A DNA stretch of 64,000 nucleotides from NCBI RefSeq assembly GCF_001039355.2, contig NW_019775884.1:1-64000 (forward strand), read 5' to 3'. The notes beneath the pieces were generated by a model, which was not told where the DNA came from, ran no database searches, and saw only the letters and a list, made by a program, of their open reading frames with translations. Source of the DNA: Lingula anatina. Lineage: Eukaryota; Brachiopoda; Lingulata; Lingulida; Lingulidae. Below, piece by piece: positions 13,909 to 24,964 of the stretch (positions within the stretch are counted from its first letter, which is position 1; each line of letters starts with the position of its first letter). A program made the position numbers and the translations under genes.

Positions 13909-14918
13909 TTACAGTAAATCAGCCGGCTGCAGTGCCGCCTGCAGCGCCCTCACTCTACACGGCATACCCTGTGACAGGTTTTTCAGAGTTTGGATGGGGA
14001 TATAATTCCACGCAGTGATATTTGCCTGTCGTAGTTCATCACGATTTGCCTGCTGGTGATCATAGCTATTAATTCTGCGAGTTACTTCCGCCCACAGCTT
14101 TTCAGTTGGGTTCATATCTGGGGAGTCTGCAGGCCAGGGCAGTTGCTGAACCCCTTAGTTTTGAAAAAAGGCGGTGATTTTGCGAGCTCAGTGTGGGGGT
14201 GCGTAGTCGTCTTGGTACACAAAGTTGTTCCTGAAGATGGCTCTTACAAAGGGAAGCATTGTTTGCTGTAGAATGTCTCTGTAGGAATCCTGGTTGAGGT
14301 TGCCTTCTAGAAAAAGCCAACTGTTTCTGGGCACCAGCATGGAATGCTCCCCAAATAGAGACGCTACCACCCCCTGCTTGCACCTTAGGCAGTACACAAT
14401 CATCGTTTTATGCCTCTCGTACACGTCGGAGGACACAGATTCGACCGTCAACCCTTAAAACTCCAGATCTGGCCTCATCACTGAAAACGACGTGATTCCA
14501 GTGGTTTGGCTCCAAACGCACGTGGTCCCAGCCCATTGCAGACGTCGCTGTATACGGCCTGCTGTTAACAGTGGTTTCCGTACTGGTCTTCGTGCAAAAT
14601 AACCGGCTTGTTCATGAGGGATCTTGAAACGGGCATTTGAATGACATTCTGCCACTCTATTATGAGGACACTGGTTGTCTTTGTATGACCAGCACGGCAC
14701 AGTCCAAGTAGAAGGCGATCCTGTCTTCTTGTTGTGATACGATGACACACTGGTCGAGGTCTTGGAGTAGGCGCACCTGTTGTAGCATTTCTTTTTAGGA
14801 CTTTACTAACGGTTCCCTGATCAATGTTGAATTGCCTGGCAATGGCTGCTCGTTTCTGACCATTTTCTCTGAGAGCAAGAATCCCATAGTAAACTGCATT
14901 GCTTAGCTGTCGAACCAT
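13909..14918 (-). pseudogene. Tc1/mariner-type transposase relic
   Basis: The N-terminal part (from 14918) reads as a paired-like helix-turn-helix (GQKRAAIARQFNIDQGTVSK) followed by a basic PRPRP stretch. The centre near 14480 has VVFSDEARSG (first catalytic Asp), near 14200 there is VYQDDYAPPH (second Asp), and 14115-13909 has MNPTEKLWAEVTRRI with the catalytic Glu. This is the DDE order of Tc1/mariner. The pieces lie in different frames, so several frameshifts make the copy inactive. I did not find convincing terminal inverted repeats or a TA duplication. Confidence 0.8.
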
Positions 14919-15872
14919 ATCTTATCTAATTATATACCTGTCAACTAAATAATTGTAGTGTGCGCCGAGCAACTTCATCGTTATTATTCTTATTATATTA
15001 CTATTAAAGGGGTTCATTAGGGCATATGCTCAAGAAAGTCATTTTATATGTCTGATTTTTTGTTTTATATGTTGTTTTGGATTAATAAGTCCCCGAATTT
15101 CCTGCATAATCAAAAATATAAGGGCATTTAGGAATGATAGAATGTTTAGAAGCCCCAAATTGTTTTAATTAAAATTGTCCAGATACGCACTGAAATAAAG
15201 AAAAAACTGATATGAGAACCGACATCGTCTTTAATAACAAGTGCATAACTTTCCTTTTACATATTTCATGGATTTATTTTTCTGATATTATTATTTTTCT
15301 TTATTTAGAATCCTAGTCTTAATCAAACATTTCCAGTCAGTGAGTGTGACTTATAATGTTGTTTTATATCAATACGTCTGTTCCAACAAAATTTTAAAAA
15401 ACTTCTTTGACTACCGAAGTATATTGTAAACCCCGCCCCATAACTGGTAAACAAAATGTAATAGGCAGAAGTGCTTTATTTTTCACCTGTGCCATGAAAA
15501 AGAAAAAAATCCAACAGCGATATCTAATATCAACAAAATTATTCCATGTGTAAATTTCATTTGGTCACTCTTCCTACCAAAGGAATTGTTTTACTCTTGC
15601 AACTGTTTTCTATCCAACGGTTTGATATCCGCTGGTAAAAATAAATACCACAATATTACGGATGCTTTGTGTAATCTGTATTTTTCAAATCAATCCCCAG
15701 GTATTTTCATGACAAATATTCTAGCGGATCCTTGGAACACGTGTCCTTTTATTTTCTGGGTCTTCTTTTCATACAAATATGCCATACTACTAATGGCGAT
15801 AATTTTTTTTCATCTTTGATCACCCCACCCCTTACTTCATTTAAACCCACCCTACCCTAGAAAATCCTCAGT
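14919..15872. other. AT-rich intergenic stretch
   Basis: No gene, RNA or repeat was recognised. Open frames are short and A/T-driven. It separates the Tc1 relic from the CCGG-flanked MITE downstream of gene B. Confidence 0.4.
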
Positions 15873-15876
15873 CCGG

Positions 15877-16039
15877 TGTAACGTGACAGAGAGTCCCCCA
15901 TGCTAGAGAGTTTGCTTCCTATTTATTTGCGCAGGAAAGCCTCGCCCTGGATTTTGACCCACTTAGGTCAGGCTAACCCGAACCATTATAAGTATATGGG
16001 GGCTGGCTTTTTGTTACAGGGACCCTCAGTATCGTCACA
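15877..16039. mobile_element. 163-bp MITE with TGT..ACA ends and CCGG target duplication (copy 1)
   Basis: The element starts TGTAACGTGACAGAGAGTCC and ends GTATCGTCACA. Perfect CCGG duplications flank it at 15873-15876 and 16040-16043. The ends are imperfect inverted repeats of about 20 bp. Termini and target match those of the adjacent Ginger1 element, so it is probably a non-autonomous relative. It lies about 30 bp past the ancestral stop codon of gene B, hence in or near its 3' UTR. On the minus strand it contains AATAAA (15922-15927), which could serve as a poly(A) signal. Confidence 0.75.
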
Positions 16040-16071
16040 CCGGCAGTAGCTAAAACGCCGCCACTAGGTCA

Positions 16072-19000
16072 CTACCCTATAGGGGGACCATTCTCACAAA
16101 GGACACTCTTGCAACACAGTCCCTCGGTGGTAATGAGCCGGTGTGAAGGGAATGGATGTCCGCCGTAATGCATGTCCGTAGGACATGTATTCCTAGGAAT
16201 GAGTGTCCTGCGGACACTAAGTCCTAGGAATGCATGTCCGGGGACATATTTTCCTGGGATTGGAAGTCCTCCGGACAACTGTTACTTAGTAATTTACGTC
16301 CTACAGACAGGCATCGATGTCCTAGTCGGACACGTTTTCCCAAGTAAACTAGGAATTGATGTCCCCTGATGTTGCTTCGTGTTTCTATTAGGTTTAGAAT
16401 GAGATTGTGTTATTTTCAATTACATATAAACAGATTTTATTCGGTTAAATTTCTTTTTTTTTTTAAACAAAGTGAGAAAAACGATATCTGACCCACCTAA
16501 ATTAAAAAAATGAAAGAGAAAATACAGAACCAACAATAACATAATTATGTTCGAAATTTTATTTTATTACTTGTTTTCTTTATTTGACTCAATCGATTCA
16601 TATCATTCTACATATAATTTCAAATTGGCCCCATTTACTGCTCCTTTCAAGATATCACCCTCCACAGTCCTCAACATATAAGCTTTGTTTTTTGTTTGTC
16701 CTCGCACCACGTATGGACCCAGCCACGGATCTTTGTTTTTGTCCCCTTTGCGGTCCGATCTTCTCATGTTCTTTTTTAACACTTTGGTGCCCACAGGGAT
16801 TGTCTGTAATGAGAAGGACATGTACATGCATTTATATCCATAGGCCGTTTACCATTTAATGAAAAATATACAGAATAAATACATAAATTAATATCTCATT
16901 ACCATTTTTGGACGTCCTGTGGGTTCACTTCTTCGTGTTCTTCATCTGATCCACTCCCTGTACAGTCGACATCTTGCAGAAGCACAGGCTCTCTGGTAAA
17001 GAAACATTAATGAATTTAGAGGTAACATATAATATTTTTCACCATCTCGCTAAAATTCAGCTGCAGTGAGAATTGCATTTCATTGTAGGCCTAAATATTC
17101 AGACCCGTAGCCGGGGGGGGGGGGGGGGGGGGGGAGAGTCGGGGGGTCTGGAGGCTAAAAAGAACCTCCCCTTTTGCTTGGAAAAGGTACACTCTGGGTA
17201 AATTTGATCTAGATAAACTAAGGTTTCATGGCTAAAGGTCTACATTTTCAGAAAAAGAACCCCCCTTCTGCAATTGCTGCCTACGGACCTGATATTAATC
17301 GATTGGATCACATGATGAATCAACAGTTATATAAGAAAACATTTTGACTTACTTAAGATCCCCAAACCATGTTACATACCTGCCATACATTGCAAAGAAA
17401 GGTGAGAATTTAGTGGTGCTCTGCCTTGCTGTGTTATAGGCGAAGACCACTTGCTTTAGAAGCACATCCCACTGAGCCTCGTCTTTCAGTTTCAAGAGCA
17501 TCTTCTCCAACGTTTGGTTGAATCTTTCTGAAATAATATAATGTTTTATTGTCATCATTTTCTTCTCACATTAAAGAACAGTTGACTTATATTAATCAAG
17601 AAATCAAAACTTTTTACCTGTTAGTCCATTGCACTGGGGGTGATATGCACTGGTTCTGCGATGGCTAATTTTCAGTGACTTTGTTATCTCTTCTACAAGG
17701 GCGTTATTAAATTCCCTTCCTTGGTCATTTATCAGCTTCTTCGGGAAACCAAAACTGATAAAACAAGTAAAATATCAGTTATATGATTCAACAATTAAAT
17801 ACAACGTTGCGTATAAGCATTGATTTAAAAATGTTTTAAATATCCCCTTTTCATCCATATTTTTGATCAAAATTTCATAGCTTACTTTAATTTTAAACAG
17901 TAAGATATCATTACCACATAAAAAGATCTAGAAGGAAAGAAGCCACTCCTGTGGCCTCTTTCGATGGCAAGGCCCTTGCTTGCGCCCATTTGCTGTAGTA
18001 GCATGTCACCGTGCATATATATTTATTGCCACTGCTAGATGTTGGTAGCGGCCCTACAAGATCTATTCCTATCTGTAAAATAAGTTAAAATATCATTTTC
18101 CTGGTAAACAATATCTGCATTTCATATACCTAAATAAAACTTTATATTTTAATGCATTGAATTACATTAAATTGTTGTAGGAATAAATATTTACTGAATG
18201 CCAGGGCACAGCGTCTTGGACTGGGATGGGTTGTAGCTCTGGGGCTACAAGGTTGGCTTTCTTATTCACTCTTTGGCATCTCTCGCAAGCCTCAATGTAG
18301 GTCCTAACGTCCCCAACCACATTTGGCCACCAAAACGTTTGCCTATTTTATCTAAAGTTTTATCTCTGCCGAGATGTCCACCTACAATATAAATAAGTAA
18401 ACTTAAAACAAATTAAGAAAAATGCCATAAAATATGAAGATAAACTATAAGGTAAGATATGTGATTCTTTGAAATAAGGACTTACCCATTGGAGAAGCAT
18501 GTAGCTCCTCAAGCACCTGACGAATTTCCCTTCCTGTCATCAGCACTTTCTTCCAGGGGTTGGAAGACTCCGACGTGCTACATGTAGCTTCATTACCACT
18601 TTCTTGGACATCTTGCTTGTCTACTTTGTCCTTTTTATAATACAGTATATTTTTCTCTATCTGTAAATACAAAATTTATAACTAATTTTACAAACTCTCT
18701 GTTATATGAAAAAAAAAAAAACGAATATGCAAGTATACTATATGTATAGTCATAGTCACCTTGAAATTTAGCTGTGCAGTTCTCCTCAGAGATCTTTTTC
18801 TTGCTTCTGACAAGCCAGGGGGATATTTTCCTTCTTGCAAGTACCTCAGAATGTCAGCGGGATTTGCCCTAGTCCTTGTCTTCCCCATTCTTAATATTGT
18901 CAGGTGAAAGTAGAAAGCATGTGCTCTTCTTATATATAGTAGAGGCTCCACTGCTCATCCAATCAGAAGTAGCCACGGCCTCAGATAGACTCTCTTGATG

Positions 19001-22000
19001 ACTTTTCTACAACATTGTCCAATCATAACTCATAGATAATCTTTAAAATTATTAATTTCTTGCACAAAAATATTAAAATGAAAGCTATGCGATTTTTTCC
19101 TCGACAAAATAATATCAGGTGTGCCATAAGCAAGCCTATAAATATATTTTTGTAAAAAAAATAATAAAGATAAAAATAAAAAAGACATTAAAAGTACATA
19201 AGAGATTTGAAGAAAGTATGAATCGGATGTTAACATGATGTGGAGAACATTGTGGAGAGATATAGTTCTGCCGTGCCTGAGTTACGAACTCACCTTCTAA
19301 ATCCTCATGGTCTCGCTTCTTTATCCAGACGCCTAACCCATCAGCCTGTGTAGCCGCTGCTGCCGACCGTTCGAAAATTACCGATACTTACGCCTTCGTG
19401 TTTATAATAAAATTATATAGACATGCAATATGTTATAATACTTGTACGGACATTTTATATGTAGGACTTGCGTTCCTGTGTATATGTGAAAGGAAATTAT
19501 GCCCGACAGGAATATATGTCCTAGAAGCGTAAAAATACAGCTGGGAATCTAGGTCCGGGTAGGACAGTACATCCTAGGGAACGCATGTCCATAGGACATG
19601 TTTTCCCAGGAACGGAGGTCCGGAGGACCTCCGTTCCTGGGGGACATGCATTCCTTTCACACCGGCAACCCGCGGGTAACGTGTCAAGATTCCACTCGTA
19701 GCATCTGTAAGACAAATCAACTGATTTATGCTTAATGTTGTTGGCTTCTTTGCAACCCCGTAAATAGAAAATATGTTTACTATTTCTTTGTATATTTATT
19801 ATTTATACCATATCATTACGTAATTTTATAACTCAATACTATGTAGTGCTATATAATAACTTCGCATCATTTCTTTTACAAGACGGGACCTTTCAGTAAA
19901 AGCGGCCGTCCTCGGCCACATTTCCATACTTATGTTGTTATTTATTCATGCTATTGTTAGTTATTCGTGCTATAAATATTTATATGAGATCACATAAATA
20001 TGTATATTTTTATAGATGACCCGTGTTTAGAATAAAACTAAAAACGAACGTAAACAACAAGAAAAAACAGATGTGCGTAAGATAGCAGCATTTGTATATT
20101 GTTAATTTGCTTTTCTATAGTGTAAACTGTGTCATAAGAAGCCTGTGAGCCAAATTATCTAAACATTTTCAAGTAGATACAATATACAGTACTATAATGC
20201 CTACCTCTCTCCACAAGTAATCGTGTCCTGATCTTCGCACAAGCATCGTTTTTCACAGCCGATTTCAAACGTTTTGCCTACAGCATAGTATCTTCCATTA
20301 TAGAAACATGACCCTGCATGGGAATAAAAATAAAGAAAATATAAAAATCTTAATGCCCTAGACCATTCCCTCGCAAATCATGTATCAACTTATCAATTAA
20401 CTATTATGTTGACAACGTTTTCAAATCAGGCACATAAAATCAAAAACACTAGATGGCAGTAGAAGCCTTCAGTAGCGTTACAATTACAATATCTGATACA
20501 CATCTATCTAGACATTTATATTTGTCATAGTAATAACGTGAATATATAGAGAAAATATGGCGTCCTTTACCTCCTGGTGGTTTCGTTGACGTGGTGTCTT
20601 TCGGCGTGGTTGTAGTTGTTGGCGGCTCAGTTACGGTGGTTGTGGTTTTTGGTACAATTTTTGTAGTGGTAGGTTTGGCTGTGGTTGTGGTGCTTGTTGG
20701 CGTTGTTGTGGTTGTTGTTGGTTCAGTTGTTGTGGTTGTTGTTGGCTGAGCTGTGGTTGTTGTTGGTTCAGTTGTTGTGGCTGTTGTTGGCTCAGTTGTG
20801 GTTGTTGTTGGTTCAGTTGTTGTGGCTGTTGTTGGCTCAGTTGTGGTTGTTGTTGGTTCAGTTGTTGTGGTTGTTGTTGGCTCAGTTGTGGTTGTGGTGG
20901 GTTCAGTCGTTGTGGTTGTTGTTGGCTCAGTTGTTGTTGTTGTGGTAGGCGTTGTTGTGGTTGTTGTTGGCTGAGCTGTGGTTGTTGTTGGTTCAGTTGT
21001 TGTGGTTGTTGTTGGCTCAGTTGTGGTTGTTGTTGGTTCAGTTGTTGTAGTTGTTGTTGACTCAGCTGTGGTTGTTGTTGGCTCAGTTGTGGTTGTTGTG
21101 GGTTCAGTTGTTGTAGTTGTTGTTGGTTCAGTTGTTGTTGTTGTGGTAGGCGTTGTTGTGGTTGTTGTTGGTTTTCTTGTAATGGTGGTAGATATGGTTG
21201 TTGTTGTTGTTGTAGGCGTTGTTGTGGTTGTTGTCATGGTTGTTGTGGTTGCAGGTTCAGTCTTTGTTGTTGCTTTGGTTGCTTTGGTCGTAGTAGTTGC
21301 TTTAGAGGTAGTGGTTGGTTTGGTTGCAGCGACTGTCGGTTTAGTCTTCGGCACTGTCGATTGCGTTTTAGGAGCCACTGGCGTGTTTGTTACCTTTTGA
21401 TTACCTGAAAATAATTAATGTATTATCAAAACATTTCAAAGAATTAATTATAAATACTCACGACGGAAAATGTGAAACTTTTTTCAGAAAGCCATTACCC
21501 ATAGTCTTATTTACTTTGACGTGTAGGTATAAATGTGATGATGTGAGCCTCCTGTCTGGTTTCGGATTCATACAGGGTGGTTCAAAAAGATGTATCCATT
21601 CTATTACCGCTATCGTTTCTAAGAAAATTAACATATAGACAAGTGAACATGGATACTGTGATGTATCAGCAGGATAGAACAACACCACATTCTCTAAATC
21701 TTGACTTTTAAAAAAGTGTCCTACCTTTATCCATCGCTATATCTCAATGGATTAGCAAATGGAATGTTAAATCAGTAAACATTTGCAATGGTTAATAACT
21801 TAAAATAAGCAGGGTCGTTAATTAATGACCAGCATGTTAGCCTAATAGCGGCTGATTCCCTAGTAAACTATTTCGTTACAAATTTACAAAGCAATCCTCC
21901 AATGTGTTACCTTTGCAAGGAGTCGTGGGATCGCCCTTGTAACATTGCCAAAATAGATGGAAGACTTTGCCATCTGTGCACGTCCGTTTGGAAGTCACGA

Positions 22001-24914
22001 TGAAACTCAAGCAGGTATAATACACGCGGCAGTCGTTCGCGTCGGGAGCAGTGCCAAACGGTACAAATCTGCACGGATTATCACTGAAACCTTAAAATAC
22101 AAATAATAAATAATAGTATTTTAGCGAATTTCTTTCATTTTCTCCTTAAATTTAACACTGATTTTTTAATCTCATTTGGACTGACGAGAAATTATTGGTG
22201 CATTTAGGTATTTAAATAAATGCATTGCAATGATACTACTCAAAATACACACATATGCCTTTCAATGAACACTCTAGAATTGATAAAGTTGTCAATAAAA
22301 GTCAAGGTTGCTTACCCCACCTGGCTGTATTTTCGGAGTTTGTGTTCAATTTTGATGGTGAAGTTGTCGGTTTTGTCGGTTTCGAAGTTGGAACAGTAGG
22401 AGTCGTTTTCACTTTCGAGAAAAAATGTCAGACCATTGTATAATGCGTTAAATGAAAGAAATGAAGATGCACACAAGAATGGATATCACAAACTCGGACG
22501 CACACACATGCACGCACACTCATACAAAGAGTATACCATTTCGTTTATCTTACATACATTATTACTAATTTTGGTTAAGCGAATAACAAGCTCTCTTACC
22601 TTTACAAGGGACAGAGGACTCTTTCGTGTTACATCTTTTATATTTGTGAAAGATTTCTCCATTTTTGCACGTGAAACGCCCCGACACAGCTCTACCGCGA
22701 CACTCCAAATACTTCCGACAGTCGGTGGGATCAGGAACGCTTCCGTAGTATTTTCTCGAGCACGGATTTTCGTCGTCATCTTAAAGTAAGATGGTTTCAA
22801 AGAAAATTTTCACATGGCTTTTAATAGGACCAGGACACTTCAAAGATTTTTCTTTGGCACTGATAACCAAAATGGCTTAGATCGGCAACATCAAAATTAC
22901 ATTTCTCTTCTCACTTGTAGCTATGGGTCGGCACAGGCTAACATGCGAGAATGTCGTACGCTTGATATTAGCTTCACACTCATACTGTACGCTTCTCACA
23001 GCACCTTAAGACTGGGTCGATCAATCTCTAAGGGGTTTCTCGCTAAATTGCCCTCAGCTTGAGCGGCTTAGATGTCTGGCACGCCTATTGAAGCTGCTGA
23101 TTGATTTTGATTACCCCCTAGCTGCTTCAGTAGGCGTGACAGACATCTAAACCGCTTAAGTTGATTGCAATTTAGCGAGAAACCCCTTGGAGATCGATTC
23201 ATAATTAGTATGATAGGGCCTGGGAATGGTCTTTTAATTGCTCATCAGTTTGTGATTATACCATCGCAAAACAAAGCAAGACAACGTAAGGCACATTAGA
23301 TGAATAATAGAAAAAGTCTAAAACACAAGATCTTTATACAATTCAAAAGTAATCCATTATAATTCAAGGAACCTTTATAATCTACTACTACGCGGAATTG
23401 TCTCTGGCAAATACAGATTTTGAACCAACTGTAGGGCCTATGCTTCTTCGCTGTGACAATTTAATGCAAACATAGAACAGTGAATATTATGGGAATTTTA
23501 GAGACAGCCGCAGATGGCAAATACGATTACACTTTCAAGTTACGCCGCGTCCACCTTATTACTTAATACACAAGTCTTTATGAATTTGGACACGAAGACA
23601 CCTATAGTAAAGATAGAATTATACGAATCGAATCAGAGTTCTTGATCTTTGATTGATCTTTGGAAATACATGTACATCGTTCTTTAATGCAATGTTAAGG
23701 TAATTCCTATCTGTATACAGAGGTTGTCTTGTCTCCAAAAGCGCAGAACTTTTTAGTAAAAATGTTGAAACGTACGGGGAAGTTCCGCCATTTTATTTTA
23801 ATAAATGTGATGTACAATTATATGTTTAAACTTTCCCGAGTACACGTTCGCATTCAGCATAAGGTGGAACATCCATATGTATACATAAGCAAATAAACCG
23901 TTAATTGCCTTACATGTTCGATGGATGATTCGACGAAACTATACAATTGTTTGTTATGGGCTCTTTTGCCAGGTGTGCGCCTCAAACAACCAATCAACAC
24001 AACTAGGTGATACTATACCTTTGTCACTGGAGCCTCCGTATCGATCTCTCCAGTAGCTTCCCCATGCGTGTGTGTGAGAAAAATGTAGCTGCAATGCAAA
24101 AGGACATGTATCAGTACGAGGATCCATCCACATATTAATTTTTATTATTAAAAGACAAAATCAAGGACCTCCATGAGCTTGCAGAAGTAGACAGCTACAT
24201 ATAAACTGTGATTGTTAGTACTTTCACGGAAAAAAAACCGGGAACTTGCAAAAATAGACGGCTTTGAAAACACCCCAAAACAGCTAATTATTGACCTTGG
24301 AAGATTGTAAAAAAAGACAATTTTATCTGGTAGCGCCAGTTTGAGTTGTTCATGCACTTGTACACTGCAGCTCATCTTCGCGCAGCTGTGGGCCTTTTTC
24401 TTAAGACTCTGTCACACCTAGCTTAAAGCTGTACTTATGGATATCGTATGTGAAATCGTTTCTGACATATTAATGTTATTCAACAAAGCTGAATGGTGGC
24501 AGTGATGTGAATCCCTTTTTGACAGTTTTCATTTTCCACGTAAAAGTAAATATTTCAGTAACGTCAGTAAATGACGCATTCTGTGTAAAATTTTGACTTG
24601 CCCTATTGTTTTTGCTGTTTTATACTAAATTTTCACCCAAATAAAAATGAATCAACAGTCATTAAAAAGTAATCTAAAACAGTTACGCATGTACAACACG
24701 AAATGACGCGCCTTTGATGTAACTCTCGCGGTCCCTTTTTGTAAAATGACTCCAAAAATTATTATTAATCATACAACAAGATTACTCTCACTTACATTGT
24801 AAATGTACACTCGTATCAATAGTTCGTTATTAAAAGTTCATTTTATAATGTTAAACCACGAAATCCATGGATACGTACCACAAAGCAGCAAACGAGGACA
24901 CGCGTCGACAGCAT
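16072..24914 (-). CDS. Gene B: secreted double-CBM14, Thr-rich, VWC protein, last exon split by a Ginger1 insertion
   Basis: Exons: 24879-24914, 24019-24088, 22600-22779, 22316-22411, 21911-22090, 20571-21404, 20205-20313, then 19662-19704 continuing, beyond the transposon, at 16072-16137. Exons 1-2 give a signal peptide (MLSTRVLVCCFV, then LHFSHTHA) and a short WGSYWRDRYGG segment. Exons 3 and 5 each encode a six-Cys CBM14 (for example NPC, TDC, LEC, FTC, KRC, VPC in exon 3), joined by a Pro/Thr linker. Exon 6 is a 278-codon Thr-rich linker. Exon 7 plus the split exon form a canonical ten-Cys VWC. Without the insertion the protein would be 537 residues and end CENGPPIG. With it, translation runs into the transposon and stops at 19521-19523 after losing the last three VWC cysteines (CC and C). 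Extracellular chitin-binding protein; role inferred. Confidence 0.82.
16142..16370. repeat. Left terminal region of Ginger1 with palindromic ATGTCC/GGACAT motifs
   Basis: After the 20-bp terminal match the sequence is a chain of short alternating motifs: ATGTCC, GGACAT, TCCTAGGAAT and variants, spaced at about 15-25 bp up to near 16370. The inverted right end (19505-19661) is built the same way but aligns only loosely beyond the first 20 bp. Such arrays could be transposase binding sites or foldable ends; that is inference. Confidence 0.75.
16603..18888 (-). CDS. Ginger1 transposase (Gypsy-integrase-like, DDE, GPY), with a -1 frameshift
   Basis: Exons: 18760-18888 (start, with a KYPPG motif), 18486-18660, 18195-18381, 17915-18072, 17618-17754, 17380-17527, about 16913-16992 and 16603-16803 (stop). 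In order they encode a zinc-binding region (GHLGRDKTLDKIGKRF, then CERCQ), IGIDLVGPLP with the first catalytic Asp, LINDQGREF with the second, YHPQCNGLT/ERFNQT with the Glu, FFAMYGR, and DPWLGPYVVRG, the GPY motif. All phases fit except two. Exon 18195-18381 is one base short (four A instead of five at about 18334-18337 on the plus strand), shifting frame at RF-WWPN. The donor of the seventh exon is uncertain (an upstream GT would restore phase). No OTU or Ulp1 protease domain follows. This copy is probably inactive unless the missing base is a sequencing error. Confidence 0.85.
19269..19365 (-). repeat. tRNA-like segment (possible SINE head) inside Ginger1
   Basis: On the minus strand this stretch reads like a tRNA: GGGTTAGGCGTCTGG resembles a D-arm and anticodon-stem entry, and GAGTTCGTAACTC (19279-19291) forms a T-arm-like hairpin close to the B-box consensus. 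The acceptor stem is not clear and the molecule is longer than a class I tRNA. It lies between the transposase start and the right end of Ginger1. A tRNA-derived SINE fragment is the likeliest reading, but it is unproven. Confidence 0.3.
19505..19661. repeat. Right terminal region of Ginger1 with palindromic motifs
   Basis: Contains the inverted copy of the terminal 20 bp and a strong palindrome around 19610-19640 (CCAGGAACGGAGGTCC facing its complement). In the insertion allele this region is translated from gene B as a novel tail until the TAG at 19521-19523. Confidence 0.75.
23014..23210. mobile_element. Fold-back MITE, family F1, copy 1
   Basis: Two arms of about 85 bp face each other: GGGGTTTCTCGCTAAATTGC near 23035 is complemented by GCAATTTAGCGAGAAACCCC near 23168, and GGCTTAGATGTCTGGCACGC by GCGTGACAGACATCTAAACC. 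It lies in intron 2 of gene B. No coding capacity. Confidence 0.8.
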
Positions 24915-24958
24915 TGTTACCAATGGCAGTGGCTTGATACAGCGTACTCACCGACAGA

Positions 24959-24964
24959 TTTATA
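24959..24964 (-). promoter_or_regulatory. TATA box candidate of gene B
   Basis: TATAAA on the minus strand, 45 bp upstream of the gene B start codon, which leaves room for transcription to start about 15 bp before the ATG. Supported only by position and sequence. Confidence 0.45.

Larger units (their letters stand above)
16142..19661 (-). mobile_element. Ginger1 DNA transposon, 3520 bp, inserted in gene B coding exon
   Basis: The ends are TGTGAAGGGAATGGATGTCC on the left and, inverted, TGTGAAAGGAATGCATGTCC on the right (18 of 20 identical). CCGG is duplicated exactly at 16138-16141 and 19662-19665. It encodes a multi-exon integrase-like transposase with a GPY motif. TGT-starting ends, CCGG targets and a Gypsy-like integrase are the published hallmarks of the Ginger1 group. 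The clean target duplication suggests a fairly recent insertion. Confidence 0.92.

Noticed and set aside
16072-16278. A separate small minus-strand gene of 68 codons
   Set aside because: It is a fusion of the left end of Ginger1 with the severed last part of the gene B exon.
16603-18888. Gypsy-type LTR retrotransposon
   Set aside because: Integrase and GPY motif are present, but there is no protease, reverse transcriptase or LTR. Inverted ends, introns and a 4-bp CCGG duplication fit Ginger1 instead.
20685-21400. Plus-strand open frames opposite the Thr-rich exon of gene B
   Set aside because: Same antisense effect of Thr codons; the minus strand exon has proper splice sites and phase.
22486-22800. 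104-codon minus-strand frame over the first CBM14 exon of gene B
   Set aside because: Wrong frame; the correct frame gives the six-Cys CBM14 and fits adjoining exon phases.
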